Source of the DNA: Takakia lepidozioides
Taxonomy: Eukaryota > Streptophyta > Takakiopsida > Takakiales > Takakiaceae
Length of the DNA: 64,000 nucleotides
Direction of reading: 5' to 3'
Assembly: GCA_030704615.1 (NCBI GenBank)
Contig: CM060732.1
Coordinates: 47,101,053-47,165,052, forward strand
The notes under the pieces were generated by a model. The model searched no databases. It was not told the DNA's origin and worked only from the letters and a program-made list of their open reading frames with translations. The position numbers were made by a program, and so were the translations under genes. Positions within the stretch are counted from its first letter, which is position 1, and each line of letters begins with the position of its first letter. This document shows, piece after piece, positions 47,721 through 59,500 of this stretch.

Positions 47721-48400
47721 ACAATGTATTAAGGCCTGCATTTCGATTATAGATAAACGAATAACGCATATTTAAGAATAGATTAGTCTTGGAAGACCAT
47801 TACAATTATTGAAAGAAAGTAAAAAAGTTGTGGCATCATGTCTGTATGTGACTTTTTAGAGTCCACGAGTTGTCATAATACATTAAAGGTGTGAAAATAC
47901 GACAAGGTGTGACCACCAAGTTTATAAAGAAATGTAGGATGTCAATGAAACAAAAAAAAACATGGGACATGAAGTTGTATATCACAAACGGACTTTGATC
48001 TTTATTTTCTCACATGCAATCAAAACACACTATATAATTGCTGATATAAAATGAATGGCATTTTTTGTCCTCACACATTGTACATGATATACAAATGTTT
48101 CTTACAATCTCACTGAATGACTCAGTGTTGTCTTCCTCAGCACAAACGCTACCGTCGTCCAATTGGATGCACATGAAATTGTAGATTTGGTCCAATTCAT
48201 AAGGTAAGAATGGAGGGTGATGTGTGATTTCCTACTAGTTGGCTTTTATCGTGAAAAAAATCCAAAGAACCAAATGCAGAACTTACCATAGTTCAGTTTG
48301 AGAGCAAGGCAATGACTGACTGTAGTACGATTCTCACACTATGGAGTTATCAAAGATGTGCCACAGAAAACGGTCAAATATAGTTTGATATAATTTGAAC
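47721..48400. other. AT-rich intergenic sequence, no gene seen
   Basis: A 61-codon minus-strand frame (48195-48010) is Cys-rich by chance composition only. The word AAGATGTGCCA(C/T)AGAAA at 48352 recurs near 48566 as a direct repeat. Confidence 0.4.
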
Positions 48401-49399
48401 GAGATTAGTTGATAACCCTAATGTGAGTCAACTCTATTTGGGCACGCTATTTATCTGTGGAGGGATTCAAGTGCATGGCAACAGAATCCTTAAACAGCTC
48501 TTTTGATTGAATGTGTAGATCTTGAGAATATGGCAAGAATAATGGATACTAATGATACAGCAAAAGATGTGCCATAGAAAGCGATCTTGAACATAGTTTG
48601 GTATAGTTTGAACAACTAAAAAATATAGTTTGATACAATCTCAATTTCTAATATTGTTCTTGGCTCCCGCCAAGGTGCAACTGCGGTGGCGATATGCACG
48701 GAAGAAGAAAAATAGCCCAATGGTGTGGCTGATCTGACTACAGTATGCAAAGGTAGATTTTTGTGTAGCCTTTAGCTCCGAACCTCTTATGCTGAGTGTA
48801 ACAATTGTAATATCTGCATTCCTTGTAAACATCTTTTTGTTTTATTTACATGCGAAAAAAGGAGTGAACATATGTGTATCCAAAAAATGAATACCTATGA
48901 TGATATTCATGGTTCTAAGTTCTGTAGCATTTTATAAGCTCAGTCCAAATTGAGGTCAGAGAAGGGATGGGCGAAGACATGCTTGATGCTTTGAGCTTTA
49001 TGCGCTGAGAAGAGATGTTGAAGCTGTGAGCAAGAAAATGACCAATTGAGGGACTTTTGAGAGAGGACGAGGGATGAAAATCACCTATTGATTGCATTGT
49101 TGGAGAGGACGAGGGAGGAAAATGGCCAATTGAGGGACTTCTGGGAGAGGGCGAGGGAGGAAAATCGCCAATTGAGGGACTTATGACAGAAAGCTTCACG
49201 TATTGTCCACCCATTCCATCAGATTTCATAACCCTCATAATCCCTTGGACTACCAGCAGTTAGTATCCATTATTCTTGCCATATTCTCAAGATCTAACAC
49301 ATTCAATCAAAAGAGCTGTTTAAGGATTCTGTTGCCGTGCATAGATACATAGCATGCCCAAATAGAGTTAGACTCACATTAGGGTTATCAACTAATCTC
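48401..49399. mobile_element. Foldback-type element with ~140-150 bp inverted arms
   Basis: The left arm 48401-48553 begins GAGATTAGTTGATAACCCTA and ends GGATACTAA. The right arm 49260-49399 is its reverse complement with a few mismatches and one missing stretch of about 15 bp. The ~0.7-kb interior has no known transposase but contains the 42-bp repeat described next. Long inverted arms and lack of coding capacity fit a foldback or large MITE element; the superfamily is unknown. Confidence 0.7.
49037..49200 (-). repeat. 42-bp minisatellite, four units, open on the minus strand
   Basis: Units AAAATNNCCAATTGAGGGAC ... GAGAGGACGAGGGAGG recur at about 49037, 49078, 49120 and 49162. Because 42 is a multiple of three, the minus strand reads a 14-residue repeat (SPSIGHFPPSSSP type) within a 107-codon frame (49238-48915). 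I do not consider it a proven gene. Confidence 0.6.
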
Positions 49400-50150
49400 A
49401 TGCGCAAAGCATAAGCCTATATATTAAAAATCCTATCAAGTGTTGAAGTATACTGTCTAGTAAATTAGCTGAAGTACAATCAAATGGTGTAAAAAATGTC
49501 AGCATGTGTATAATGTGTAATGGTATCTGTTTATGAGTCCGATTACATGGGTCTTTCCAATACCCAAACCAGATCCCTGTACATTTGGCCCAGAAATTCG
49601 CAAAGACTGCTACTGAATAATATGGATGAAAACATGACCATTTTTTCTTGGGCAGCATGATAATGTTTTTTTGTTTTGTTTTGTTTTCCCCCTGCATTTC
49701 AGGTTTTCCGTCCCTTTCTTTGTTAAAAATATTCATTTAATGTTATATATATATATATCAGTTCTTGTTATTTATACTTCAAAATGCTACTAGTACAAAT
49801 CAATGAGTCAAGATTGGAAAATAAATAAATAAATAAATAAAATTGTACTCATCTCTCAACAACCTCATTAGTTCTTCATTCTTTCAGTTAACTTAGTTGC
49901 TCTCTCAAGACCTGTATTGCTGACCAAGGCCATCTAGCGGATATGTTCTCTTTTCAGCTGATAGGGCCCACCCCTGAAAAGGGGCAGTAGCCTCAAGTTG
50001 AAGTGACTCTTAGTTAGCTTCGGCATGAGTCTTTTCACGGTGTGTCACCCAATCATCTTGGTGTATCCTTCATGGACCCCCACATGGTTATTTTTCCATG
50101 TTTATTAATATGAATTACAGGGGGAAGATAATAAGAATAATGTAAGAACT
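49400..50150. other. AT-rich intergenic sequence with tetranucleotide repeat
   Basis: (AAAT)n at about 49818-49842 and (AT)n at about 49745-49758. No supported gene. Confidence 0.5.
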
Positions 50151-50339
50151 TAATGCAAGCGCGTCAGGACGGTCCAGCCTTGACACCCGTACCGCCGGTT
50201 CTTCGCCTCCGGCAAACATCGAAAGGCAGCCGGCTGGGCTCGGTCAATCCCTCCCCACCCCCGCCCTCATCCCATCGGCGTCGTCGCCCCCTGCGTCGTC
50301 CTTCTGCGACACCAGTCCGCCGCTTCCAGCAGTCCGCCA

Positions 50340-53300
50340 ATTCCCTGTAACCCCCGCCCCGGGTTCAACCATCACCCCCATGTAACCCTCTGTAACTCCG
50401 CCGAGTGTAACCCACATTACCATGTAACCCTTTGTAACCCATATAACCCCATGACCCTCTGTAACCCATGTAACCCTCTATAACACCGCAGAGTGTCACC
50501 CCCACCCCTATGTAACCCTCACTACATGTAACCCTCTGTAACCCATGTAACCCTCTATAACACCGCAGAGTGTCACCCCCACCCCTATGTAACCCTCACT
50601 ACATGTAACCCTCTGTAACACTTTGCAACCCATGTAACCCTATGTAACCCTCTGTAACACCGCAGAGTGTCGCCCTCACCCCTTATGTAACCCTCACTCC
50701 ATGTAACCCTATGTAACCCTCTGTAACACCGCAGAGTGTCGCCCTCATCCCTTATGTAACCCTCACTCCATGTAACCCTCTGTAACCCATGTAACCCTCT
50801 GTGACCCTTTGTAACCCTCACCACCATGTAACCCTCTGTAACACCGCAGAGTCTCACCCTCACCCGTATGTAACCCTCATTCCATGTAACCCTCTCTGAC
50901 CCTCTGTAACCCTCACTCCATGTAACCCTCTGTGACCTCTATATCCCTCACCAGGTGTAACCCTTACCTCCATGTAACCCTCTGTTACATAGGTTACAGA
51001 GCCACAGAGGGTTTGTGAGGGTTACATGGAGTGAGGGTTACATGGTGGCGAGGGTGACATTCTGCGGTCTGTAACACCGTAGAGTGTCGTCCTCACCCCT
51101 TATGTAACCCTCTGTAACCCATGTAACCCTCTGTGACCCTTTGTAACCCTCACCACCATGTAACCCTCTGTAACACCGCAGAGTGTCACCCTCACCCCTA
51201 TGTAACCCTCACTCCATGTAACCCTCTCTGACCCTCTATAACCCTCACCACCATGTAACCCTCTGTAACCCATGTGACCCTCTATATCCCTCACCAGGTG
51301 TAACCCTTACCACCATGTAACCCTCTGTAACACCGCAGAGTGTCACCCTCGCCACCATGTAACCCTCCGTAACCCTCACAAACCTTTTGTGACACCGCAG
51401 AGTGTCGCCCTCACCCCTTATGTAACCCTCACTCCATGTAACCCTCTGTAACCCATGTAACCCTCTGTGACCCTTTGTAACCCTCACCACCATGTAACCC
51501 TCTATAACACCGCAGAGTGTCACCCTCACCCCTATGTAACCCTCATTCCATGTAACCCTCTCTGACCCTCTGTAACCCATGTAACCCTCTGTGACCCTCT
51601 ATATCTCTCACCAGGTGTAACCCTTACCACCATGTAACCCTCTGTAACACCGCAGAGTGTCACCCTCGCCACCATGTAACCCTCCGTAACCCACACAAAC
51701 CCTCTGTGACACCGCAGAGTGTCACCCTCATCCCCATGTAACCCTCACTCCATGTAACCCTCTGTGACCCTCCGTGGCTCTGTAACCCATGTAATCCTCT
51801 GTAACACCGTAGAGCGTCACCCTCACCCCTTATGTAACACTCACTCCATGTAACCCTCTGTAACCCATGTAACCCTCTGTGACCCTTACCCTCTGTAACC
51901 CTCACCACCATGTAACCCTCTGTAACCCATGTAACCCTCTGTGACCCTCTATATCCCTCACCAGGTGTAATCCTTACCACCATGTAACCCTGTGTAACAC
52001 CGCAGAGTGTCACCCTCGCCACCATGTAACCCTCCGTAACCCTCACAAACCCTTTGTGACACCGCAGAGTGTCGCCCTCACCCCTTATGTAACCCTCACT
52101 CCATGTAACCCTCTGTAACCCATGTAACCCTCTGTAACCCATGTAACCCTCTGTGACCCTTTGTAACCCTCACCACCATGTAACCCTCTGTAACCCATGT
52201 AACCCTCTATGACCCTTTGTAACCCTCACCACCATGTAACCCTCTGTAACACCGCAGAGTGTCACCCTCATCCCTATGTAACCCTCATTCCATGTAACCC
52301 TCTCTGACCCTCTGTAACCCTCACCACCATGAAACCCTCTGTAACCCATGTAACCCTCTGTGACCCTCTATATCCCTCACCAGGTGTAATCCTTATCACC
52401 ATGTAACCCTCTGTAACACCGCAGAGTGTCACCCTCGCCACCATGTAACCCTCCGTAACCCTCACAAACCCTTTGTGACACCGCAGAGTGTCGCCCTCAC
52501 CCCTTATGTAACCCTCACTCCATGTAACCCTCTGTAACCCATGTAACCCTCTGTAACCCATGTAACCCTTTGTGACCCTTTGTAACCCTCACCACCATGT
52601 AACCCTCTGTAACCCATGTAACCCTCTGTGACCCTTTGTAACCCTTACCACCATGTAACCCTCTGTAACACCGCAGAGTGTCACCCTCACCCCTATGTAA
52701 CCCTCATTCCATGTAACCCTCTCTCACCCTCTGTAACCCTCACCACCATGAAACCCTCTGTAACCCATGTAACCCTCTGTGACCCTCTATATCCCTCACC
52801 AGGTGTAATCCTTATCACCATGTAACCCTCTGTAACACCGCAGAGTGTCACCCTCGCCACCATGTAACCCTCCGTAACCCTCACAAACCCTTTGTGACAC
52901 CGCAGAGTGTCGCCCTCACCCCTTATGTAACCCTCACTCCATGTAACCCTCTGTAACCTATGTAACCCTCTGTGACCCTTACTCTCTGTAACCCTCACCA
53001 CCATGTAACCCTCTGTAACCCATGTAACCCTCTGTGACCCTCTATATCCCTCACCAAGTGTAATCCTTACCACCATGTAACCCTGTGTAACACCGCAGAG
53101 TGTCACCCTCGCCACCATGTAACCCTCCGTAACCCTCACAAACCCTTTGTGACACCGCAGAGTGTCGCCCTCACCCCTTATGTAACCCTCACTCCATGTA
53201 ACCCTCTGTAACCCATGTAACCCTCTGTAACCCATGTAACCCTCTGTGACCCTTTGTAACCCTCACCACCATGTAACCCTCTGTAACACCGCAGAGTGTC

Positions 53301-55200
53301 ACCCTCACCCTTGTGTAACCCTCATTCCATGTAACCCTCTCTGACCCTCTGTAACCCTCACCACCATGAAACCCTCTGTAACCCATGTAACCCTCTGTGA
53401 CCCTCTATATCCCTCACCAGGTGTAATCCTTATCACCATGTAACCCTCTGTAACACCGCAGAGTGTCACCCTCGCCACCATGTAACCCTCCGTAACCCTC
53501 ACAAACCCTTTGTGACACCGCAGAGTGTCGCCCTCACCCCTTATGTAACCCTCACTCCATGTAACCCTCTGTAACCCATGTAACCCTCTGTAACCCATGT
53601 AACCCTTTGTGACCCTTTGTAACCCTCACCACCATGTAACCCTCTGTAACCCATGTAACCCTCTGTGACCCTTTGTAACCCTCACCACCATGTAACCCTC
53701 TGTAACACCGCAGAGTGTCACCCTCACCCCTATGTAACCCTCATTCCATGTAACCCTCTCTCACCCTCTGTAACCCTCACCACCATGAAACCCTCTGTAA
53801 CCCATGTAACCCTCTGTGACCCTCTATATCCCTCACCAGGTGTAATCCTTATCACCATGTAACCCTATGTAACACCGCAGAGTGTCACCCTCGCCACCAT
53901 GTAACCCTCCGTAACCCTCACAAACCCTTTGTGACACCGCAGAGTGTCGCCCTCACCCCTTATGTAACCCTCACTCCATGTAACCCTCTGTAACCTATGT
54001 AACCCTCTGTGACCCTTACCCTCTGTAACCCTCACCACCATGTAACCCTCTGTAACCCATGTAACCCTCTGTGACCCTCTATATCCCTCACCAAGTGTAA
54101 TCCTTACCACCATGTAACCCTGTGTAACACCGCAGAGTGTCACCCTCACCACCATGTAACCCTCCGTAACCCTCACAAACCCTTTGTGACACCGCAGAGT
54201 GTCGCCCTCACCCCTTATGTAACCCTCACTCCATGTAACCCTCTGTAACCCATGTAACCCTCTGTAACCCATGTAACCCTCTGTGACCCTTTGTAACCCT
54301 CACCACCATGTAACCCTCTGTAACCCATGTAACCCTCTGTAACCCATGTAACCCTCTGTGACCCTTTGTAACCCTCACCACCATGTAACCCTCTGTAACA
54401 CCGCAGAGTGTCACCCTCACCCCTATGTAACCCTCATTCCATGTAACCCTCTCTCACCCTCTGTAACCCTCACCACCATGTAACCCTCTGTAACCCATGT
54501 AACCCTCTGTGACCCTCTATATCCCTCACCAGGTGTAATCCTTACCACCATGTAACCCTCTGTAACACCGCAGAGTGTCACCCTCGCCACCATGTAATCC
54601 TCCGTAACCCTCACAAACCCTTTGTGACACCGCAGAGTGTCGCCCTCACCCCTTATGTAACCCTCACTCCATGTAACCCTCTGTAACCCATGTAACCCTC
54701 TGTGACCCTTTGTAACCCTCACCACCATGTAACCCTCTGTAACACCGCAGAGTGTCACCCTCACCCCTATGTAACCCTCATTCCATGTAACCCTCTCTGA
54801 CCCTCTGTAACCCTCACCACCATGTAACCCTCTGTAACCCATGTAACCCTCTGTGACCCTCTATATCCCTCACCAGGTGTAATCCTTACCACCATGTAAC
54901 CCTATGTAACACCGCAGAGTGTCACCCTCGCCACCATGTAACCCTCCGTAACCCTCACAAACCCTTTGTGACACCGCAGAGTGTCGCCCTCACCCCTTAT
55001 GTAACCCTCACTCCATGTAACCCTCTGTAACCCATGTAACCCTCTGTAACCCATGTAACCCTCTGTGACCCTTTGTAACCCTCACCACCATGTAACCCTC
55101 TGTAACACCGCAGAGTGTCACCCTCACCCCTATGTAACCCTCACTCCATGTAACCCTCTCTGACCCTCTGTAACCCTCACCACCATGTAACCCTCAGTAT
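50340..55200. repeat. TGTAACCC minisatellite, ~4.86 kb, with higher-order units
   Basis: The base word is (A)TGTAACCCTC, alternating with TGTGACCCT and with the phrase TAACACCGCAGAGTGTCACC. Higher-order units begin at CACCA(G/A)GTGTAA near 51297, 51611, 51960, 52380, 52798, 53055, 53416, 53836, 54091, 54530 and 54875, so units are about 255-440 bp. A larger duplication of about 1,037 bp is evident (52628-52825 matches 53665-53862 almost base for base). One short inverted patch (about 50983-51060) reads GGTTACA on the plus strand. This is not a telomeric TTTAGGG repeat. The long minus-strand frames (VTEGYMVVRVT type) are a product of 9- and 18-bp periodicity. Confidence 0.93.
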
Positions 55201-55329
55201 CACCGCCTCGTGTACATCATACACGTGTAAACTATCCGACGGCCGAATGGAGGTTTAAATAGAGGCCGAAACCCTAATTTGCTCTCTCCATCCGTTTCCA
55301 GATTCTTAGCTCGCTCGTTTTTTTGCTTT

Positions 55330-55850
55330 GGGGCATCAGCTTTCTGCAATTCCCATGGTGCCCAATCGGCTTCACACATCAATGCGAAAGATTTGTAGTT
55401 CATTCAGTTCAGTATCGTCATCCCAGCAACATACAAGACAACGCTTTCCGTGCAACGATCCGTCAAATTTATTACCACGATTTTCTCTACGATTGATACA
55501 GTTGTCTCTATTCTTTTTCTTTCTCAATGTCATTCTTGTTGTTTTGTCACCGTCCCCGATGGCTATGGTATTCCTAAGATCCGCATTAGGAAAGGGTTTT
55601 GTTTCTTTCGGTCTAGCCATGCAAGCAGCCGCTCATTTGACGGGGTGCCCATTCACTCTCCTCTCGTGTATCTTTTGTTCACACACCAGCCGGGGCAGCC
55701 TACTCATCGCTATTATGGATGCAATACGTATCGAATCATGCGTGTTTTGCAAGCACTGTCAACCGGTTACATGTCTGATGGTTTATATGACTACCTCACG
55801 TGTGGTATGGTTACACACAGGGGGTTACACGGTGTTTTCTTTCTCAATAC
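55330..55850 (-). pseudogene. Divergent inverted copy of the zinc-finger exon of the 56.5-kb gene
   Basis: The minus strand around 55620 reads MARPKETKPFPNADLRN, matching MARPKGTKPFPDAELKH of the plus-strand gene (56773 on). Upstream (55850-55620) the finger region is degenerate and carries stops. It lies about 0.65 kb from the intact copy and points the other way, so the two are arranged head to head. The intervening 55770-56200 has scattered GGGTTACA words. Confidence 0.65.
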
Positions 55851-56517
55851 ATGCTAGCTTGGTAGACGGTTTAGTAATGGAGGTTTAGATGGGTTGACAT
55901 GTTTGATGGGTTACGTGGATGTTGCGCTCGCGGAGCCACATAGGCTAGGGTTACATGGGTGGGGCATTACATTGACCATGTTTACCTGGAGGTTGCATAC
56001 TAATGGTTTGATATGACAGGGTTACATCGATGTTGTGTTCGGGAGTCACATAGACTAGGGGTACATGAGGTTGTGACGAAGGGTTACATCATATCTGGGT
56101 ACCTGACGGAGGGTTACACTCGACGTGCCTGGCATTCGAGTAACGGCCGGTTTGTCGCGCTCACAAGTGTAGGGTTACGGGTTACACTCCGCTATTCCGG
56201 GTGACACCGGGATTGCAACTCATACACGTGTGAGTCAGTGCGGATATAATTGATTGCAAGCCGCCAGATTTTAATGAACCGCCGTCTTTCGCTTAACCGA
56301 CGTGCCTTACGGGTGACATCTAGCTAGCTTCGTTCTTCGTTCTTTGATCATTGTTCAGTTTTCCCCTTCTCGCAGCCATTCATATTCTTCCTGCACTCCT
56401 TGCTGTGCGTGCTCCCTGTTGTGCGTTCTTCGGAATTCTCTTGGTCTTGGTCTTTTCTTGTCTTGTCTTTTCTTGCTCTTGCTCTTCTCTTCTCTTCTGT
56501 CAGCTTTTTCTTTTGTC

Positions 56518-59500
56518 ATGGCTGATTGTTATTTGTTCCCTGGAGAGGCTACTATTCCATTTGATCACTTGAAAAGGGATGGCGAACGAGTTCGCTTTTG
56601 GTACACTGAGCATGAGCATGCTACAATGATCGCGTACTGCCACACCAGGTGTAGAGAGGCCAAGGTGGAGGGAGCAAAGGGCCGGCCTAAGTTCAAATGT
56701 CCTTATTGTGGGGCAGTAAAGGTAGATAAGAGCAGATTGAATCGGCATATTGTCGATGGAACGGCCGCATGTATGGCCAGACCGAAAGGAACAAAACCGT
56801 TTCCTGATGCGGAGCTCAAGCATGCCATGGCTGTTGAAAATGTGATGAATTCTGTTCCAGCTTCTTCTGTTGATGCATATCATGCATGGATTCTGCAAAA
56901 TAGGGTGGCTTTGGGTGAGATTGCAGATCCTATTGAAGTGCCTGCTGTTGTACCTTCTTCGGCTATTTCTGCTACAGAGGTTCCATCTTCTAGTGCTCCT
57001 GCTGTTTCTGTCCCTGGTCCTTCTATTCGGCAGGTTTCTAACGAGAGAGACAAGCGGCGATTGAGCCCGCCTCTACCTGTCCCTATTGCAAAGAAAATCA
57101 ACATTGGAAACCGGGGAAACCGGAGCTCAAGGTTCATCTTGCGAAAGAGAACTCCAGGCTCAATCCTTCTGCTACCGCATGGCCTTATTCCTCAGTTCCC
57201 ATTTCCGAATGTCAATGAGAAGGGGTTTTGGCCGGCATTCCAAGAATTTGTTGCGCGAGGCGAGGGCGCAGTCCATGCGACAGCTGCAAAATCAAGTTGG
57301 GTTCTATCGACAGACAATCAAGTTGGATTCCCTGCCATTTCTCTGTTTTTCAAATTTTGGGCTGTTGTCTATCCATGTAACCCTTTGTGTTACCCCCCTG
57401 TCTCTCCTGTGGCGTGTAACCCAGAGTGTAACCCACCTACAGAGGACCCCTTTTAAAAACCCCTATGGTGTGTAACCCACCTCTGTGTAACCCCGTGTAG
57501 CCCATCTTGTTTGTAACCCATTTTCATGTGTAACCCCTCGTGCTGTAACCTTTTTCTCTGGTGTAACCCCTCACGCTGTATTGCGCAGGGAGGTCGATAT
57601 CATCTTAGAAGCGATGATATGGACAGTGTTGTTGCTGCCCACAAGGCATTTACTGCCCAGCCGGATCATGGTCCGTTAATGATAGAGGAATTGAATCGGG
57701 TGAAGGAGTATTTAGAGAGCATTGGGCATCCTGACATGCCAAAGCAGAAAAAGAAAAAAGGTGGGAGACTTACACGAGTCCATCGAGAGAGCCAAGCCTC
57801 ACATGATGATGACACGATGGACGAACTAGCTGTTGGCAATACCGACCTTGACGATGCCAGAACTTCAAATCCTCTTGTCATCACTATTACTGTAGATGGA
57901 ATCAAAGGTTTGGTTGTTCCACATCCGTTGGAATTCACTCGTGGTTTTGCCGAAGGATTGATCAGTCAAATGGAGAATCTCACCAAACCGCACATTGGAC
58001 CGCCACCACTCCTTTTGAGAATTCTAGCCCACAACGATGTAAGAAATCATGGCAGGTCAGTTTCCCAAACGCATCCCAGGTTGGGGTTCACGACTGAACT
58101 TCTGGAAAGTGCTCTTACGGCCTCAAAGGTGAAGGACCTGGTCGATGAGTATTACGGCTTTAGTCTGATGTACTTTGCACAACCTGGTGACGGAATTGCG
58201 ACCTTGGATTCTGAGCTCGAAGACTTAAGATCGAGTTTGAGTACAGAAGAGTGGGGTGACCGGTCAATTAAGATCAACGGAGCTATACAGTTTTGCAAGG
58301 CAAGCCGTCGTCGCGCCGCCCATCACTTTGCGATCCAACAGAGAGAATCGTTTATCCAGCTTTGGTGTTGTGGCCTCTTCAGCGAATCACCAACAGAAAT
58401 GGACTTCAATGCGCGTTTGGGCATCCAGTATATGAGAGACCTTGGGTCTGTAGTGCCTTGGTATCTCTGTAAGTGTTACTCCATCCACTGTCACCCCTCT
58501 CGTCGTGTAACCCCTTTGTGTGTAATCTTGTAATCATTGTAACCCTCGCTATGTGGAACCTTGTAACTCAGTGTAACCCTCGTTGTGTGGAACCTTGTAC
58601 TCAGTGTAACCCTCGCTGTGTGTAAATCAGTGTAACCCTCGGAGTATGTAACCCTGTAATCAGTGTACCCCTAATGGTACCCCTCGCTGTGTTACCCTAG
58701 ATTTGTTACCCTCTCGTTGTGTAATCTCAGTAGTGTAACCCATTGCAAACTACTGTCTCTAACAGGGTGGTGTAACCCATATCGTGTAATCCGAACCACT
58801 GTCTTGTCCTAGTCAGTGTAACCCTTACATAGTGTAACCCTTGCACTTTCAAAAACCTCGTTCCACGACTAAAAACCTTTGTCTTTTCCCCGATGCAGAT
58901 GAGTCCGAGCTCATGACCAATCAAGTCGCCAATGCGTTCAAAAACCTTTTTGAGGCTCAACGTGAGCTTCACGAAGTTGTGTATGGGGCCCCTCCACAAT
59001 GCGATACAGGGGGCGTAGGGGGCGCGCAGACGAGCGATGGGCCAATTTCCGCCCCGCAGAGCGACGATGTACATGACGAGGACATCATTCCAAGTCAATC
59101 TGCCGTTGTATCTTTGTCGCAGGTTGGTGAATTGTACTCAACCCAGCTGCACTTAGGGGTGAACCTAGCAGACTTGACGCGGGATTTGCCCATGATTTCT
59201 GATACTGATACTGAAGATGATACATCAAGGTGGAACACCCAAGTGCGAACCTCTTTGTCCGCAGCCCCAGTCATTTCTTTTGAAGGTCTTAATCGAAGAA
59301 TCGGGGACCCGCTTGACCCAGAGTCTGTGTATGACTTTGAATCTGGAGATGCTGGGTTGAACCCTCGATGCAGCAATGTAAGTATTTGTCAGGATCATGT
59401 GGTCAACCTCTCTCAGAATGACCCAGCCTTCGTGGGTCCCATTGATGCGCAGGGTGACTCTGCAAGGGGAGGATGCCCTGAAACCGAGGGTTACACTGCA

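Noticed and set aside
50585-54842. Many long minus-strand frames (60-180 codons) in the satellite as genes
   Set aside because: They arise from 9/18-bp periodicity, lack start context, splice signals and non-repeat sequence, and repeat with the array.
50340-55200. Interstitial telomere array
   Set aside because: The word is TGTAACCC, not CCCTAAA/TTTAGGG, and higher-order units and interruptions are unlike telomeres.
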